Shown piece by piece: positions 25,308-34,057 of a stretch of 35,922 bases of DNA. Each line of letters starts with the position of its first letter. Position 1 is the first letter of the stretch. The notes under the pieces were generated by a model that made no database searches, was not told the DNA's origin, and was given only the letters and a program-made list of their open reading frames with translations. Source of the DNA: Candidatus Methylobacter titanis (GTDB taxonomy: Bacteria > Pseudomonadota > Gammaproteobacteria > Methylococcales > Methylomonadaceae); NCBI GenBank assembly GCA_029946125.1, contig JAQSDX010000037.1, positions 1-35,922 on the forward strand. The letters are read 5' to 3'. Made by a program: the position numbers and the translations under genes.

Positions 25308-27635
25308 TTAATATTTCAACGACGCGCTAACAAAATAAGTGCGTTGCGGATAAGGATGGTTTTCAAAGGCATTAGCATCAAAAACATTATCGATCCCCGC
25401 TGAAATGGTACTTTTTAGTTCCCGACTAATCGGTAACCTGTACGTGGTTTTTAAGTCGACAAAAGTGGATTCATCGGTGCCGCCCATGACATTAGCGGCG
25501 GTATCGTTATTCTCCAGACGCTGAAATGAATCACTGCGATAACGCACGCCTACCGCAGCATCCCAAGGTTGCAGAATATGGTAGGTTAATGTTGCATTGG
25601 CCTGTAAGCTGGGTATGCGATCCCATTCATTACCAACCAGCGACGGATTGTGGCTGTTTTGGGTAATTTGTTTATTCATAAAAATACCGTTAGCCATTAA
25701 GTCGACAGGCAGATTAAACACTTCGTTTTGTTGATAAGTCAGATCTACGCCGATAGCTTCGGTTTGTTCAATCGGTAAAAAGGTAGTAATGCTTTGTCCA
25801 TTGATAGTCTGCAAGGTACTAGCTATTTCGTTGTTGATTTGGTTGAAAAAGAAATTGGCGCGTACATAACCTCTGGGAATATCGTATTGGGTCATGAAGT
25901 TATGAAAATAACCATTCTCCGGCCCTAAATCAGGCGCTGAAATGCTTAAGTTATTAAGCCTGGAGACGCTAGCAAACATTTCTTCAGCAATCGGAAAACG
26001 ATACGCTTTAGAAAACGAGTAGCGGAAAATCCAGTTATCCGGTGAATATTCCAAAGACGCTTTAGGCGAAAAACGGGAGGCATCGCGGTCGGCGTAATTT
26101 TGAATGTTGTTGGTCGCGCCAAAAGTGTGCACATGGCCATCAAGCGCTTGCCAGTGGTCAAACCGCCCTCCGGCCATCACGCTCCAGTCCGGCAAAAACC
26201 GCCATTCCAACTGTGAAAAAGCGCTGTTGGTTTGAGTCGCGCCGCCGCTGTCGCCGGTTTTAACATCGGCAGTTCCAGCCACATAGTTATTGCTGGAGTA
26301 AGTATCCAGATTCAGGCTCGCATGGTTAAATTGATAGCCGCCCATAAAAGATAGGTCATCCCTACCCAAAAAATTATCGGTCGCCAATTTCACATCGTAA
26401 GTCGCCCACCAGGGTTTTTCATCCGCAACCTGGCCTTTGTTTTGATTTTGCGGATGGTTGGGATTCAGCGTTGAACTGATACTTCTGTCCTTGAACGCGT
26501 CATAATAACTGGCAGTAGTATCAATGCTCCAGTTATCCGAGATTTTTCCCTTTAACCCCAAGCCATAATTCAGGGTCTGGCGCTGCGAGTCGCTGACCGA
26601 AAAAACCGAACCTGGAACGGTAAAACGTTGTCCGTCCGGTGTTCTGTAGTTTTGGTTCGCTGACTGTCCGGCTGCTGTAGCACCTCCCCATACCGTATTG
26701 CCTGCGGCATTCCTTAACAGGCTGTTCGGATCGTCAACTTTGCCGACGCGATCTTCATAGGCAATAGTAAAACGCCCCTGCAGATCTTCGGTAAAGTCAT
26801 AACCGAATTTGGCTTTAAATAAATCCGTGGTTTGCCGAGCCACGCCAATATCACCATAAGCAAGCGCGGGCGCACCTTGAGGCGTTTGATAACTTTCGCC
26901 TCCGGCGACTGCGGTTCCGCCTGCCGCCGAACTTAATTGAGCGGCATTGATAGTCTGCGGCTGCCCCTCGTTTTCAAAACGGTTATAAGAGGCCCAAACA
27001 CTGAACTTATCGATCTTGTCGCCTGCAGAAATAAAAGTTTTATAACCCATCAACGTTTCATTCCGCCCTGACCGATGCACATCCTGGAACATGCCGGTAG
27101 CATCCATTTGAGCTTCAAATTTTTCCGGCATTTTAGTGTTCAAATTAACCGTGCCGCCAAACGAATTACCGCCATATTGCGCAGAAAAAGGGCCGTAAAG
27201 TACTTCCGCCGATTCGACTTCGCTGGGTGAAACCATTGACCATCTGGGCGCACCATTAAAACTGGTGCGCAATGGATTATGCAACGGCATTCCATCACCG
27301 AACACCATAGTATGTGCCGTCTGGAACACATTGGAGCCGCGTATGCCCAAGTTACCGTTGGGATCGCCCATGTAACGTTTGCGGACTAACAGGCCTGGGG
27401 TGAACTTTAAGAAATCTTCAACCGTAGTCGCATTCACTTTGGCTTCAACATCAGCTTTATCAATCGTATAGGTCGGAGTTGCCTTGGCAGTATCTGGAAA
27501 CTTTCTATCGGTCACCGCGCCGTAGGTGACCATGTCCTCGCCCTGATATTTATCGGTTTTAGTAGCCTTCACCGGTTCCGCCGCAATCCCGCTGCCTAAA
27601 TAACTCACTCCCAGCAATAGTAGGTATTTTTTCAT
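25308..27635 (-). CDS. TonB-dependent outer-membrane receptor
   Basis: A 775-residue receptor: signal peptide (MKKYLLLLGVSYLGSGIAA), a TonB-box-like segment GEDMVTYGAV (~33-42), a plug domain (~55-190; TVEDFLKFTPGLLVRKR, IRGSNVFQ, VLYGPFSAQYGGNSFGGTVNL), then a ~22-strand barrel ending YFVSASLKY with the terminal aromatic. It imports a scarce substrate across the outer membrane using TonB; the substrate cannot be read from sequence. The local complex (DUF3450 to TonB, 16.3-20.1 kb) is the likely energiser. A bipartite inverted-repeat element lies 220-250 bases upstream of the start. Confidence 0.95.
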   Translation of the reverse strand: MKKYLLLLGVSYLGSGIAAEPVKATKTDKYQGEDMVTYGAVTDRKFPDTAKATPTYTIDKADVEAKVNATTVEDFLKFTPGLLVRKRYMGDPNGNLGIRGSNVFQTAHTMVFGDGMPLHNPLRTSFNGAPRWSMVSPSEVESAEVLYGPFSAQYGGNSFGGTVNLNTKMPEKFEAQMDATGMFQDVHRSGRNETLMGYKTFISAGDKIDKFSVWASYNRFENEGQPQTINAAQLSSAAGGTAVAGGESYQTPQGAPALAYGDIGVARQTTDLFKAKFGYDFTEDLQGRFTIAYEDRVGKVDDPNSLLRNAAGNTVWGGATAAGQSANQNYRTPDGQRFTVPGSVFSVSDSQRQTLNYGLGLKGKISDNWSIDTTASYYDAFKDRSISSTLNPNHPQNQNKGQVADEKPWWATYDVKLATDNFLGRDDLSFMGGYQFNHASLNLDTYSSNNYVAGTADVKTGDSGGATQTNSAFSQLEWRFLPDWSVMAGGRFDHWQALDGHVHTFGATNNIQNYADRDASRFSPKASLEYSPDNWIFRYSFSKAYRFPIAEEMFASVSRLNNLSISAPDLGPENGYFHNFMTQYDIPRGYVRANFFFNQINNEIASTLQTINGQSITTFLPIEQTEAIGVDLTYQQNEVFNLPVDLMANGIFMNKQITQNSHNPSLVGNEWDRIPSLQANATLTYHILQPWDAAVGVRYRSDSFQRLENNDTAANVMGGTDESTFVDLKTTYRLPISRELKSTISAGIDNVFDANAFENHPYPQRTYFVSASLKY

Positions 27636-27974
27636 TTCTTTTAATTTTTATAGATGTGACTGATTGCTATTCATAAGCATTTTCCATGCCAAGCTAAAAA
27701 GCACATCAGAAGCCCCTCTCCGAACCACCTCGAAGATTACTTTGCTCCTTTATAATCAATTAATTATATTTCTATGACGCATTATTTGCCATCCCAATGC
27801 GTTGCGCCGGTAATGCGTGCCAGACTTTATTGTGAGCCTGTTTTTAATCAAAACACGGCATATAACCTATTTTAGTAGGTTATATGCCACAGTTTAATCA
27901 ATCTTCCTTGCTGGTTTAAACCTCGGCCTTTAGGCCATAGCTATCTACACAAGTGATCGATGTTCTGCGCTATA
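27636..27974 (-). promoter_or_regulatory. Receptor upstream region
   Basis: A 339-base gap between apbE and the receptor start. It has the shared bipartite element (27857-27898), an A/T-rich TTATAA region near 27750, and a small palindrome GGCCT-TT-AGGCC (around 27927-27938) after apbE. A long 5' untranslated leader is possible. I checked for a cobalamin riboswitch and saw no conserved core. Confidence 0.45.
27857..27898 (-). promoter_or_regulatory. Bipartite inverted-repeat element, copy A (upstream of receptor)
   Basis: Plus strand: GGCATATAACCTA (27857-27869), loop TTTTAG, TAGGTTATATGCC (27876-27888): perfect 13-base arms. Then CACAGTTTAAT up to 27898. A second copy of the same framework lies at 35549-35590 with identical 16-base spacing between the outer blocks. 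It is 220-250 bases upstream of the TonB-receptor start and could be a regulator binding site or a member of a dispersed repeat. Confidence 0.6.
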
Positions 27975-28901
27975 TCACGGCTGATGATTCCGACCCGACA
28001 ACGAACCGCCGGTTTCGCCCTGTACATTGACCCATAAATGGGGTAATCCCAAGCTTTCCAGCCAGTCGGGACCGCTACTTTCCTTGAGCATTGCGATGGT
28101 AGAAGCGCTGCCCGCAACTACACAGAAATCACCCACCACGCTAACCGCCGCCAAATACCGTACTGGCCAGCCGGTTTTGGGGTTGAGCACATGTCCGTAA
28201 CGTACGCCATCCACACTGATACAACGTTCGTAATCACCACTGCTGGCAAGCGCGCCTTCCCGCAATAAAATGGTTCGCATCACGGCTTCTTTGTTACGGG
28301 GATCACGGATACCGACTCGCCACGGACTGCCATCGGCGCGCGGGCCAATCACTTTTATGTCGCCGCCTAAATTAATGACGCCATGCCGGATTCCGGCTGC
28401 GCCACATAATGCGGCCGCACGGTCAACGGCGTATTCTTTGACTATGCCGCCAAAATCGATTTCCATGCCGGGGCTTGAAAATGCCAGCACGGGTGGTACC
28501 CAACACAATTTGTGCCAGCCGACTTTATCGAGCAATGCCTGAATTTGTGCCTGATCCGGCAATTTACCCCGATCAAAGCGCCAGGCGCGGCGCAAGATGC
28601 CGGAAGTGATGTCGAATAGGCCGTCGCTCTGTTCATAACAGGTTGCCGCATAATTCAATAATCCTGCGGTTTCATCATCGACCGTGATACGACCGCCGGT
28701 GGCCGCCACGCGATTAATAGCCGCAAGAAAACTGTCGCTACGGTAACGCGAATACAGCGCTTCGAGCCGGTATACATCGGTGATAGCCGCATCGGCAATC
28801 TGTTTGGCTCTGGACGGACTGTCGGCATAGAGTTGTAGGTCGCAAGGCGAACCCATCGCCTTGAAGGCATAGCGATAATAGCTCAAACGCTTGGCTGTCA
28901 T
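27975..28901 (-). CDS. apbE: ApbE-like FAD:protein FMN transferase
   Basis: A 308-residue ApbE-family protein. Conserved blocks: YSRYRSDSFLAAINR, DGLFDITSG, MEIDFGGIVKEYAVDRA, VINLGGDIKVIG, SGDYERC and YGHVLNPKTGWPV. ApbE moves FMN from FAD onto a Thr/Ser of target proteins, usually in the periplasm. Two oddities: there is no signal peptide or lipobox, and the segment that normally reads A-D-A-x-S-T near the C terminus, with a Mg2+-binding Asp, reads AGSASTIAML. It follows the DUF3570 gene by 30 bases, an arrangement commonly seen for this subfamily. Target protein unknown. Confidence 0.85.
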   Translation of the reverse strand: MTAKRLSYYRYAFKAMGSPCDLQLYADSPSRAKQIADAAITDVYRLEALYSRYRSDSFLAAINRVAATGGRITVDDETAGLLNYAATCYEQSDGLFDITSGILRRAWRFDRGKLPDQAQIQALLDKVGWHKLCWVPPVLAFSSPGMEIDFGGIVKEYAVDRAAALCGAAGIRHGVINLGGDIKVIGPRADGSPWRVGIRDPRNKEAVMRTILLREGALASSGDYERCISVDGVRYGHVLNPKTGWPVRYLAAVSVVGDFCVVAGSASTIAMLKESSGPDWLESLGLPHLWVNVQGETGGSLSGRNHQP

Positions 28902-28931
28902 GCTAAAAACCGCAAACCACCACAGCGCCGG

Positions 28932-31703
28932 TCAAAACGCATAACTCCAGGTAGCTGACAGTGCGCCCTCACGCGGTAGCTGATAACCGTTGACATCGTC
29001 GCTGACCGGCTGTAGCCATTCGAAACTGAGGTTGTTGCCCTGTAGACTCCCGGTTGGCACAAAAGCGTTAATACCAAAACCGGCATCCCAATAACGCCCG
29101 CCATGATTGCCGGGATAATCCACCGGCCCCAGTTTATTGAATGTCCCGTTATACTCGTTCCTAATCGAACCTTGTACGGTATAAACGCCGCGCACCGAGG
29201 TTGACAGCCAATTTAACAGGCTGTAACTGCCCCAGGCGGTGGACTGAAACATATCGCCAAAAGCGAAACCGGTTTCGTTGTTATGCTCAAGACGTACGGT
29301 GCCGTTAAGCTGTGCACCCCAGGAATACTTATCCAGTTTTCCGGTATAAGTAATGCTCGGCTTGAGATCCCAAGTGCCGCTGCCCAACTGCATACCGTAA
29401 TGCTGAAAACCGGCATCGATTCGATGGGTATCCCTGAATTTGACATCAACATCGCCGGTCGGCGCACTGACGCCCAAGGTGCCATGCAGATGATGACCTG
29501 CCTGATCGAACAGCTTGACCATCGCATAAATGCCGGTATCACCGATACCGCTGGTGGTGTGCTCATGCAAGGTGTGGTGATTGATCAGTGATTGCTGATC
29601 AAAAGTTGCCGATGGTGCGCCATTCAGCTCTCGTGTGGACATGTTCATATCGACGAACTGAGGCATCAGCATCAGTGTTAACCAATCGGTCGGGGCGTAC
29701 ATAAAATCGAGCATGATCATATTCATGTTCATTCCGCCCGGCGCGGTAAAGCAGGAATCGTCACCACAGCCATTTTTTACGATAGTTTGATCGCTGACCT
29801 TATTGCTACCCTGCAACATATCGCCAGACTGAGTGCTGTACATATAACGGGCGCCGAACATCACGTCACCGGCTTTATCCATCATGTGATCGAACATGAC
29901 ACCGGCGGGTGCGTGGCCGCCGTGATGACTATGCCCGCTATGTTCGCTATGTTCGCTACCGGCCAGAGATAGTGCGGATAAATCGACCTTCAGAACCGCA
30001 TTAACCGTGTAATAGTTGTAATCGGCATAAGCGCCCTCACCGCCACCGCCCAGTTTCATCGAGCCTGCGTGGGCATAGTATTCGGCAGCCGCCTCAAAAC
30101 TGACGCCTTTAGCGAATTGTTTGCTGACGGTAAGTCCGCCACTTAACGCGCCAAATCCCGATAGCCGATGGTCGCTGGAATAATGGCTGGGCAGTTTATT
30201 GCGGTCAAACGGAATGGTTTTATTGATCGGATTAACGGCAATTTCGTCGACTATTTTCCCGCTGGCATCCACCAAGTTAAAGTCTTTATCACGAAAATAA
30301 ACATTGCCATTATTGGGATTGCCCGCTTCAACATAAATAGGCCTTCCGCTTTGATCAACAGCGGCTTTACTGAGGGCCTGATGGGATACCAGGTAAGGCG
30401 TGTAAAAATCGGCGGCATCCTGCGAGTAATAACGCACTTTCGGAGTGAGCGTCCAACCATGACCCACCGGCTGAACCCAATCGGCTTCAAAGGTATGAGC
30501 ATTGACGCCCCAGTCATCGTGAAAAAAGCGGTAATCAAAATGCAAGGCCGCATCCAGACCATTGATATATTGAACATAACGCAAGTTTTCAGTCCATTGA
30601 TTACGCTCGTTGGGACGCTTTTCAAGTAAACCGATAGACACGCCCCTCAGCACTTCACCGGTCTGCGTCGGATCAATGAACGCCGCTTCCACCACCTTAT
30701 AGGGATTTGCCATATAACCGGTACTGCGGGTATAGCCAATGCCCGCTTCCAGTAGCGCGGTTTCGTTCAGCACCTGGGTCAGGCCCAGCGAGGTTCCCCA
30801 GTCCTGTCGATTGCCGCGTAGGACATTATTTCTATCCTCTTTTTGAATTTGGCCGCTGCCGGAGGTGTTATTGTAGGAGTCAAAGCCACGGCCGACATCA
30901 AAGATATAGGGCGTGGCATCATGATCAAGTATGGCGTGAGTATCGCTGTTGGTGTAACTCAAACCCAAGTTCAAACTGGTCAGCTTCTGGTTAAAATCCC
31001 AACGTCCGGCCACATTGCCAAACCGCGATTCATAGTCATTTTCCACAGAAATGCCGCCACCGACATCCAGCGCCGCCTCATCCCATTCGTAACTTAGTTT
31101 GACATCGCCTTGTTTGCGAATCTCTGGTGAGGCAGAAGAAAGCGTATGCACTAGCTGCTTGTCTTTTACATACTCTCCGGTTAAGGCATTCTGTCTCAAT
31201 GGGTTCAATTGTTTGTCGAACAGCACGCCATTGTTTTGCAGAAAAGGCGTTGCCCCTGAAATCACACCGCCTTCTTTATTGCCGCCGAAAGAAAGCGGCG
31301 CAGTTGCGATAGGCGTCGCCCCACTCCAAGTATCCTGGGTGTAATTAAAGGCAAACTTCAAGCGATCGGACAACTTGATTTTAGAGCTGCCCAACAGACT
31401 GTCCACGACAATCGGGTCAAACCTGCTGTTTTCACCGAAAAGATTACGATTGCTCTCTTCATAATAGCCATATAAAAAACTGACTTCTTCGTCCGCAGCC
31501 TGAGCCGTTACAGGCATCAAGCCGGGCAACGACAACGCAGCGGCGGTCAACATCTGCAATGATGCACTCACTGCCGCTACCGGTTTCGGCTTGGCTGTGC
31601 GCGCTAACAACCGCGCGCTCAGCTGCCTATAGCCCAGTGTCAATAGCGAGCTACCGGCGTTTTCGGCATGAAGCTTGGTGAATATGCGTTTAATAACAGC
31701 CAC
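28932..31703 (-). CDS. DUF3570 beta-barrel fused to a His/Met-rich outer-membrane domain
   Basis: A 923-residue protein. Residues ~50-575 are a DUF3570 barrel (MLTAAALSLPGLMPVTAQAA, then SFLYGYYEESN...), predicted outer membrane. At ~583-597 a His run (HSEHSGHSHHGGH) leads to a second domain (~600-923) with HMMDKAGDVMFGARYMYST, GGMNMNMIMLDFMYAP and PQFVDMNMS, matching the His/Met-rich putative transporter barrels found near copper genes. It ends in SATWSYAF with the terminal Phe. The frame reaches 31862, but GTG 31703, with GGAGG 8 bases upstream and overlapping the DUF4266 end, is the best start. Most DUF3570 proteins are ~400 residues, so this is an unusual two-barrel fusion. Confidence 0.82.
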   Translation of the reverse strand: MAVIKRIFTKLHAENAGSSLLTLGYRQLSARLLARTAKPKPVAAVSASLQMLTAAALSLPGLMPVTAQAADEEVSFLYGYYEESNRNLFGENSRFDPIVVDSLLGSSKIKLSDRLKFAFNYTQDTWSGATPIATAPLSFGGNKEGGVISGATPFLQNNGVLFDKQLNPLRQNALTGEYVKDKQLVHTLSSASPEIRKQGDVKLSYEWDEAALDVGGGISVENDYESRFGNVAGRWDFNQKLTSLNLGLSYTNSDTHAILDHDATPYIFDVGRGFDSYNNTSGSGQIQKEDRNNVLRGNRQDWGTSLGLTQVLNETALLEAGIGYTRSTGYMANPYKVVEAAFIDPTQTGEVLRGVSIGLLEKRPNERNQWTENLRYVQYINGLDAALHFDYRFFHDDWGVNAHTFEADWVQPVGHGWTLTPKVRYYSQDAADFYTPYLVSHQALSKAAVDQSGRPIYVEAGNPNNGNVYFRDKDFNLVDASGKIVDEIAVNPINKTIPFDRNKLPSHYSSDHRLSGFGALSGGLTVSKQFAKGVSFEAAAEYYAHAGSMKLGGGGEGAYADYNYYTVNAVLKVDLSALSLAGSEHSEHSGHSHHGGHAPAGVMFDHMMDKAGDVMFGARYMYSTQSGDMLQGSNKVSDQTIVKNGCGDDSCFTAPGGMNMNMIMLDFMYAPTDWLTLMLMPQFVDMNMSTRELNGAPSATFDQQSLINHHTLHEHTTSGIGDTGIYAMVKLFDQAGHHLHGTLGVSAPTGDVDVKFRDTHRIDAGFQHYGMQLGSGTWDLKPSITYTGKLDKYSWGAQLNGTVRLEHNNETGFAFGDMFQSTAWGSYSLLNWLSTSVRGVYTVQGSIRNEYNGTFNKLGPVDYPGNHGGRYWDAGFGINAFVPTGSLQGNNLSFEWLQPVSDDVNGYQLPREGALSATWSYAF

Positions 31704-31905
31704 AACCACCGCCTCCAGCAGCGCTGCTACCGGTAGCAGCCTCCCGGCTACCGTAAATATGCGCATTAAAAGTGCTTTGTAAGGGGTAAGGTTCCAAAGC
31801 CATCTGCGGCTTGGCAAGCGTGCCTCGCTGCCATGGCGCCACCGGGGAACAGCCCGAAACACAGATAGACAAGGCCAACAACAGCGCTTGCTGTATTGTC
31901 TTCAT
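31690..31905 (-). CDS. DUF4266 lipoprotein with C-terminal Gly/Cys tail
   Basis: A 71-residue lipoprotein: MKTIQQALLLALSICVSGC signal with lipobox VSGC, then PVAPWQRGTLAKPQMALEP, the DUF4266 signature, and the C-terminal tail GGGGCGCY. The two Cys plus the lipidated Cys are its only cysteines in the mature protein, and the flexible Gly/Cys tail is a likely metal- or flavin-associated site. The start at 31905 gives a proper signal peptide; the frame continues to a TTG at 31938 without good reason. It overlaps the DUF3570 start, so the two are translationally coupled. Family function is unknown. Confidence 0.85.
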   Translation of the reverse strand: MKTIQQALLLALSICVSGCSPVAPWQRGTLAKPQMALEPYPLQSTFNAHIYGSREAATGSSAAGGGGCGCY

Positions 31906-32005
31906 TTGTGGTTTCTCATCATGGTTGTTTTTCATCAAATGTTACATCGTTCCCACGCAGCGAGAAAATCGTGCCGCTATGAAAAACGGCTATTCAAATC
32001 ACCGC

Positions 32006-32521
32006 TTATTTCAGTTCCGGCTTCTCTGCCAGCAACTGCCCGGCGACAAGCCGAAGCTCCTCGGCTGCTCCCTCGCGGAACCCTAAATGGATATGACGAA
32101 TGACACCATTACGATCGACCAGATAGGCAGAAGGCATGGCTTTGACATCAAAGTCCCTGGCACACTGCTCACTTTCATCCGCCACCACGGTAAAATTGGC
32201 TGGATATTTAGCCAGAAACGTCTTGGCATCCTCGGGCGCCTGATCCAGATTAACCGCTATCATCTGCAATCCGCTATCGTTAAGATCACGATGCAATTCA
32301 TTCATGAATGGAAAGGATTTAGCGCAGGGAGGACACCAGGAAGCCCAGAAATCCACATAAACTACTTTGCCGTGGAATTGTTGCAGGGTATAGCGTTGTT
32401 TATCGTTGATCGACGACAGTTCGCAATCAGGCACTTTGCTACCAATCTCTGCAGCAAATACCGCTGGTATTTGGGTAAGCGCCAGCAGGGTGCAGAGTCG
32501 TATTAATATTCGTAGGTTCAT
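32006..32521 (-). CDS. TlpA/ResA-like periplasmic thioredoxin
   Basis: A 171-residue secreted thioredoxin-fold protein: signal peptide (MNLRILIRLCTLLALTQIPA, cleavage after VFA-A), catalytic WCPPC in VDFWASWCPPCAKSFPFM, cis-Pro region KAMPSAYLVDRNG. TlpA/ResA proteins reduce disulfides of exported proteins, for instance before metal or heme insertion. It carries a Glu-Gln-Cys (SEQCARDF) as an extra cysteine. Placed between the N-terminal-His protein and DUF4266, as is common in DUF3570 clusters; the Cys tail of DUF4266 is a candidate substrate. About 100 bases separate it from each neighbour. Confidence 0.92.
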   Translation of the reverse strand: MNLRILIRLCTLLALTQIPAVFAAEIGSKVPDCELSSINDKQRYTLQQFHGKVVYVDFWASWCPPCAKSFPFMNELHRDLNDSGLQMIAVNLDQAPEDAKTFLAKYPANFTVVADESEQCARDFDVKAMPSAYLVDRNGVIRHIHLGFREGAAEELRLVAGQLLAEKPELK

Positions 32522-32582
32522 CTAGGAAACTTTCTTTGATAAGCAGTGAGAACTGCGTCGACAGGTTGCTTAATCGTTTAAA

Positions 32583-32616
32583 CGGCAACGCCCGCGACTA
32601 GGCGCGTACGTTGCCG
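32583..32616 (-). terminator. Hairpin after the N-terminal-His protein gene (weak terminator)
   Basis: Perfect outer arms CGGCAACG (32583-32590) and CGTTGCCG (32609-32616), with an inner CGCG/CGCG pair, 11 bases beyond the stop codon. The minus strand has only TTTAAA after it, so it may be a partial terminator or an mRNA-stabilising structure within the operon. Confidence 0.5.
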
Positions 32617-32626
32617 AGATCAACTA

Positions 32627-33085
32627 TTATTGAATTTGCAATACAGTAATGTCAGTGCCTGTATGTTTGTTGTCACTGGTCACGCAATGCCAGATGACAT
32701 TGAAGTCCCTCGCGCCAGCGCTGGTTTTAGTGACCGATATATAGTACGTGCCGGGGCCGCCGTTAAGGCTGACACCCGGGCTATAGTTATCGTCTCCTGA
32801 AACGGGATCGGTGCTGGTCGTCATTTGTAGTCCCTTGTAAATATGAAAGTTCACCAATAACCCAGGTACCGGACTGGAAGAGTCCTTAACCTTACCGAAA
32901 AGATGGTGCGGCACACCGTTACCGTCGTCAGTACACGTTACTGCGGCAAGATCGGTAGCACTTGCATTATTTCCTGCAACATCTATTAACGCACCCGCGT
33001 CATGAGCAAATGTGATACCGGTATGCCCTACTGCGACCAAAATCGATAACGCTACAAACGCTTTTTTTAAATATGTGCTTTTCAT
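32627..33085 (-). CDS. Secreted protein with predicted mature N-terminal His, unknown family
   Basis: A 152-residue exported protein: signal peptide ending GITFA, so cleavage at TFA|H would leave His at the mature N terminus (HDAGALIDVAGNNASATDLA). The mature part has two Cys (VTCTDD and IWHCVTSD), likely a disulfide, and His residues in VPHHLFG, NFHIYKG and IWHCV. It has a beta-sandwich look. I do not recognise a named family. N-terminal His is a copper ligand in His-brace proteins (CopC, LPMO, YcnI), so copper binding is a testable idea. Good Shine-Dalgarno (GGGGA). Between STN-HEAT and thioredoxin genes in the island. Confidence 0.75.
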   Translation of the reverse strand: MKSTYLKKAFVALSILVAVGHTGITFAHDAGALIDVAGNNASATDLAAVTCTDDGNGVPHHLFGKVKDSSSPVPGLLVNFHIYKGLQMTTSTDPVSGDDNYSPGVSLNGGPGTYYISVTKTSAGARDFNVIWHCVTSDNKHTGTDITVLQIQ

Positions 33086-33202
33086 AAATATCCCCGTATG
33101 GCTAGCGTACTAGCAAAAAATAAACACTAAACAAGTATTGGTCGTCTCTTTCCCAAGCCATCGACTTAGGTAATCGAGCTGTTGTTAACTTACTGACAAT
33201 CA

Positions 33203-34057
33203 TTACAAAGCAGTAGCGGCTTTCTCAAGCCGTTTCAATCTTATTTCCGCCAACTGCCGTACCGTCGCATCGCTATCATTGAGCGCCTGTTGCAGCAAGG
33301 CTTCATCGCTACCGGCATTATCTACCGCCGTTAGCCGTACCGATACATGACTATCATGCATCGCCTCGCGCAAAGCAGTAGCGGCTCCAGCGCCTTCGCG
33401 TTGCGCCAGACTGGAAAGCGCGCGCACGCGTACCATCGCATCGGGGTCTGACAGCGCAGCTACCAGCGTTTGCTTAACGGCCGCATCACCTTTGCGCCCG
33501 CCTGCCAACAAACGCCCGATTGCCTCCACCCGTTCGGCAGGCGTGTTAGAGCTCGCCATTTTTAACAAGGTATCCGTTTGATCAGGCTCTGCGTTTGTAT
33601 TATCTGTCGTCAATGAGAATGGCTGCTGAGTTTCCGCTGATGCGTGCAAAAGCGAATTCTTCTTACCCGTTTCAGATTTTGCACCAATCACCCAAACCTC
33701 CTCAATCTGCCGCAGGCCATCAACGTTTGACAGTTCTCGTGCATAGCGAAAAACAAGGTCGGCTTTACCCACTAGCAGGCACTTCAGCACCTGTTTTACG
33801 CTGGTTCCTACACAATTTGCAGTCACCAAATCATCCGGCAATACCGAATAATTCATCCGTACCCCTGTTTTATTGGCTATGCTGTCAAGCACTTTAGCCA
33901 ATGGCGCCTGTCTGACTTTCAGTTGCAGCTCAGCATCCACTTCTTTAGTGATAACCAGCCAGCCTTGATCACCTGAATTTTTAATTTCTACAGCCGCTAA
34001 TAACGCCCCGGGCATCAACAGGGTCAAACAGGTCATCCAGAATTTAATTGCCATCAT
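33203..34057 (-). CDS. Periplasmic STN-domain and HEAT-repeat protein
   Basis: A 284-residue protein: signal peptide (cleavage near LLAA), an STN-like (secretin/TonB N-terminal) domain around residues 40-100 (LKVRQAPLAKVLDSIANKTG, VGTSVKQVLKCLLVGKADLVFRY), a Ser/Thr-rich linker, then HEAT/PBS-lyase-like repeats (165-284: AIGRLLAGGRKGDAAVKQTL, ALSDPDAMVRVRALSSLAQ, AMHDSHVSVRLTAVDNAG, ALNDSDATVRQLAEIRL). STN domains bind partners in secretins and in TonB-receptor sensing; HEAT arrays bind proteins. The combination suggests a soluble adaptor. Start ATG ATG is preceded by GGAGG. First gene after the terminator of the YcnI-like gene. Confidence 0.75.
   Translation of the reverse strand: MMAIKFWMTCLTLLMPGALLAAVEIKNSGDQGWLVITKEVDAELQLKVRQAPLAKVLDSIANKTGVRMNYSVLPDDLVTANCVGTSVKQVLKCLLVGKADLVFRYARELSNVDGLRQIEEVWVIGAKSETGKKNSLLHASAETQQPFSLTTDNTNAEPDQTDTLLKMASSNTPAERVEAIGRLLAGGRKGDAAVKQTLVAALSDPDAMVRVRALSSLAQREGAGAATALREAMHDSHVSVRLTAVDNAGSDEALLQQALNDSDATVRQLAEIRLKRLEKAATAL

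Noticed and set aside
27660-27780. Possible cobalamin riboswitch upstream of the TonB receptor
   Set aside because: I looked for the B12-box core and its conserved flanking stems and did not see them.
31705-31862. Longer N terminus of the DUF3570 fusion (from ATG 31862)
   Set aside because: It would overlap almost the whole DUF4266 gene; GTG 31703 has a well-placed GGAGG.
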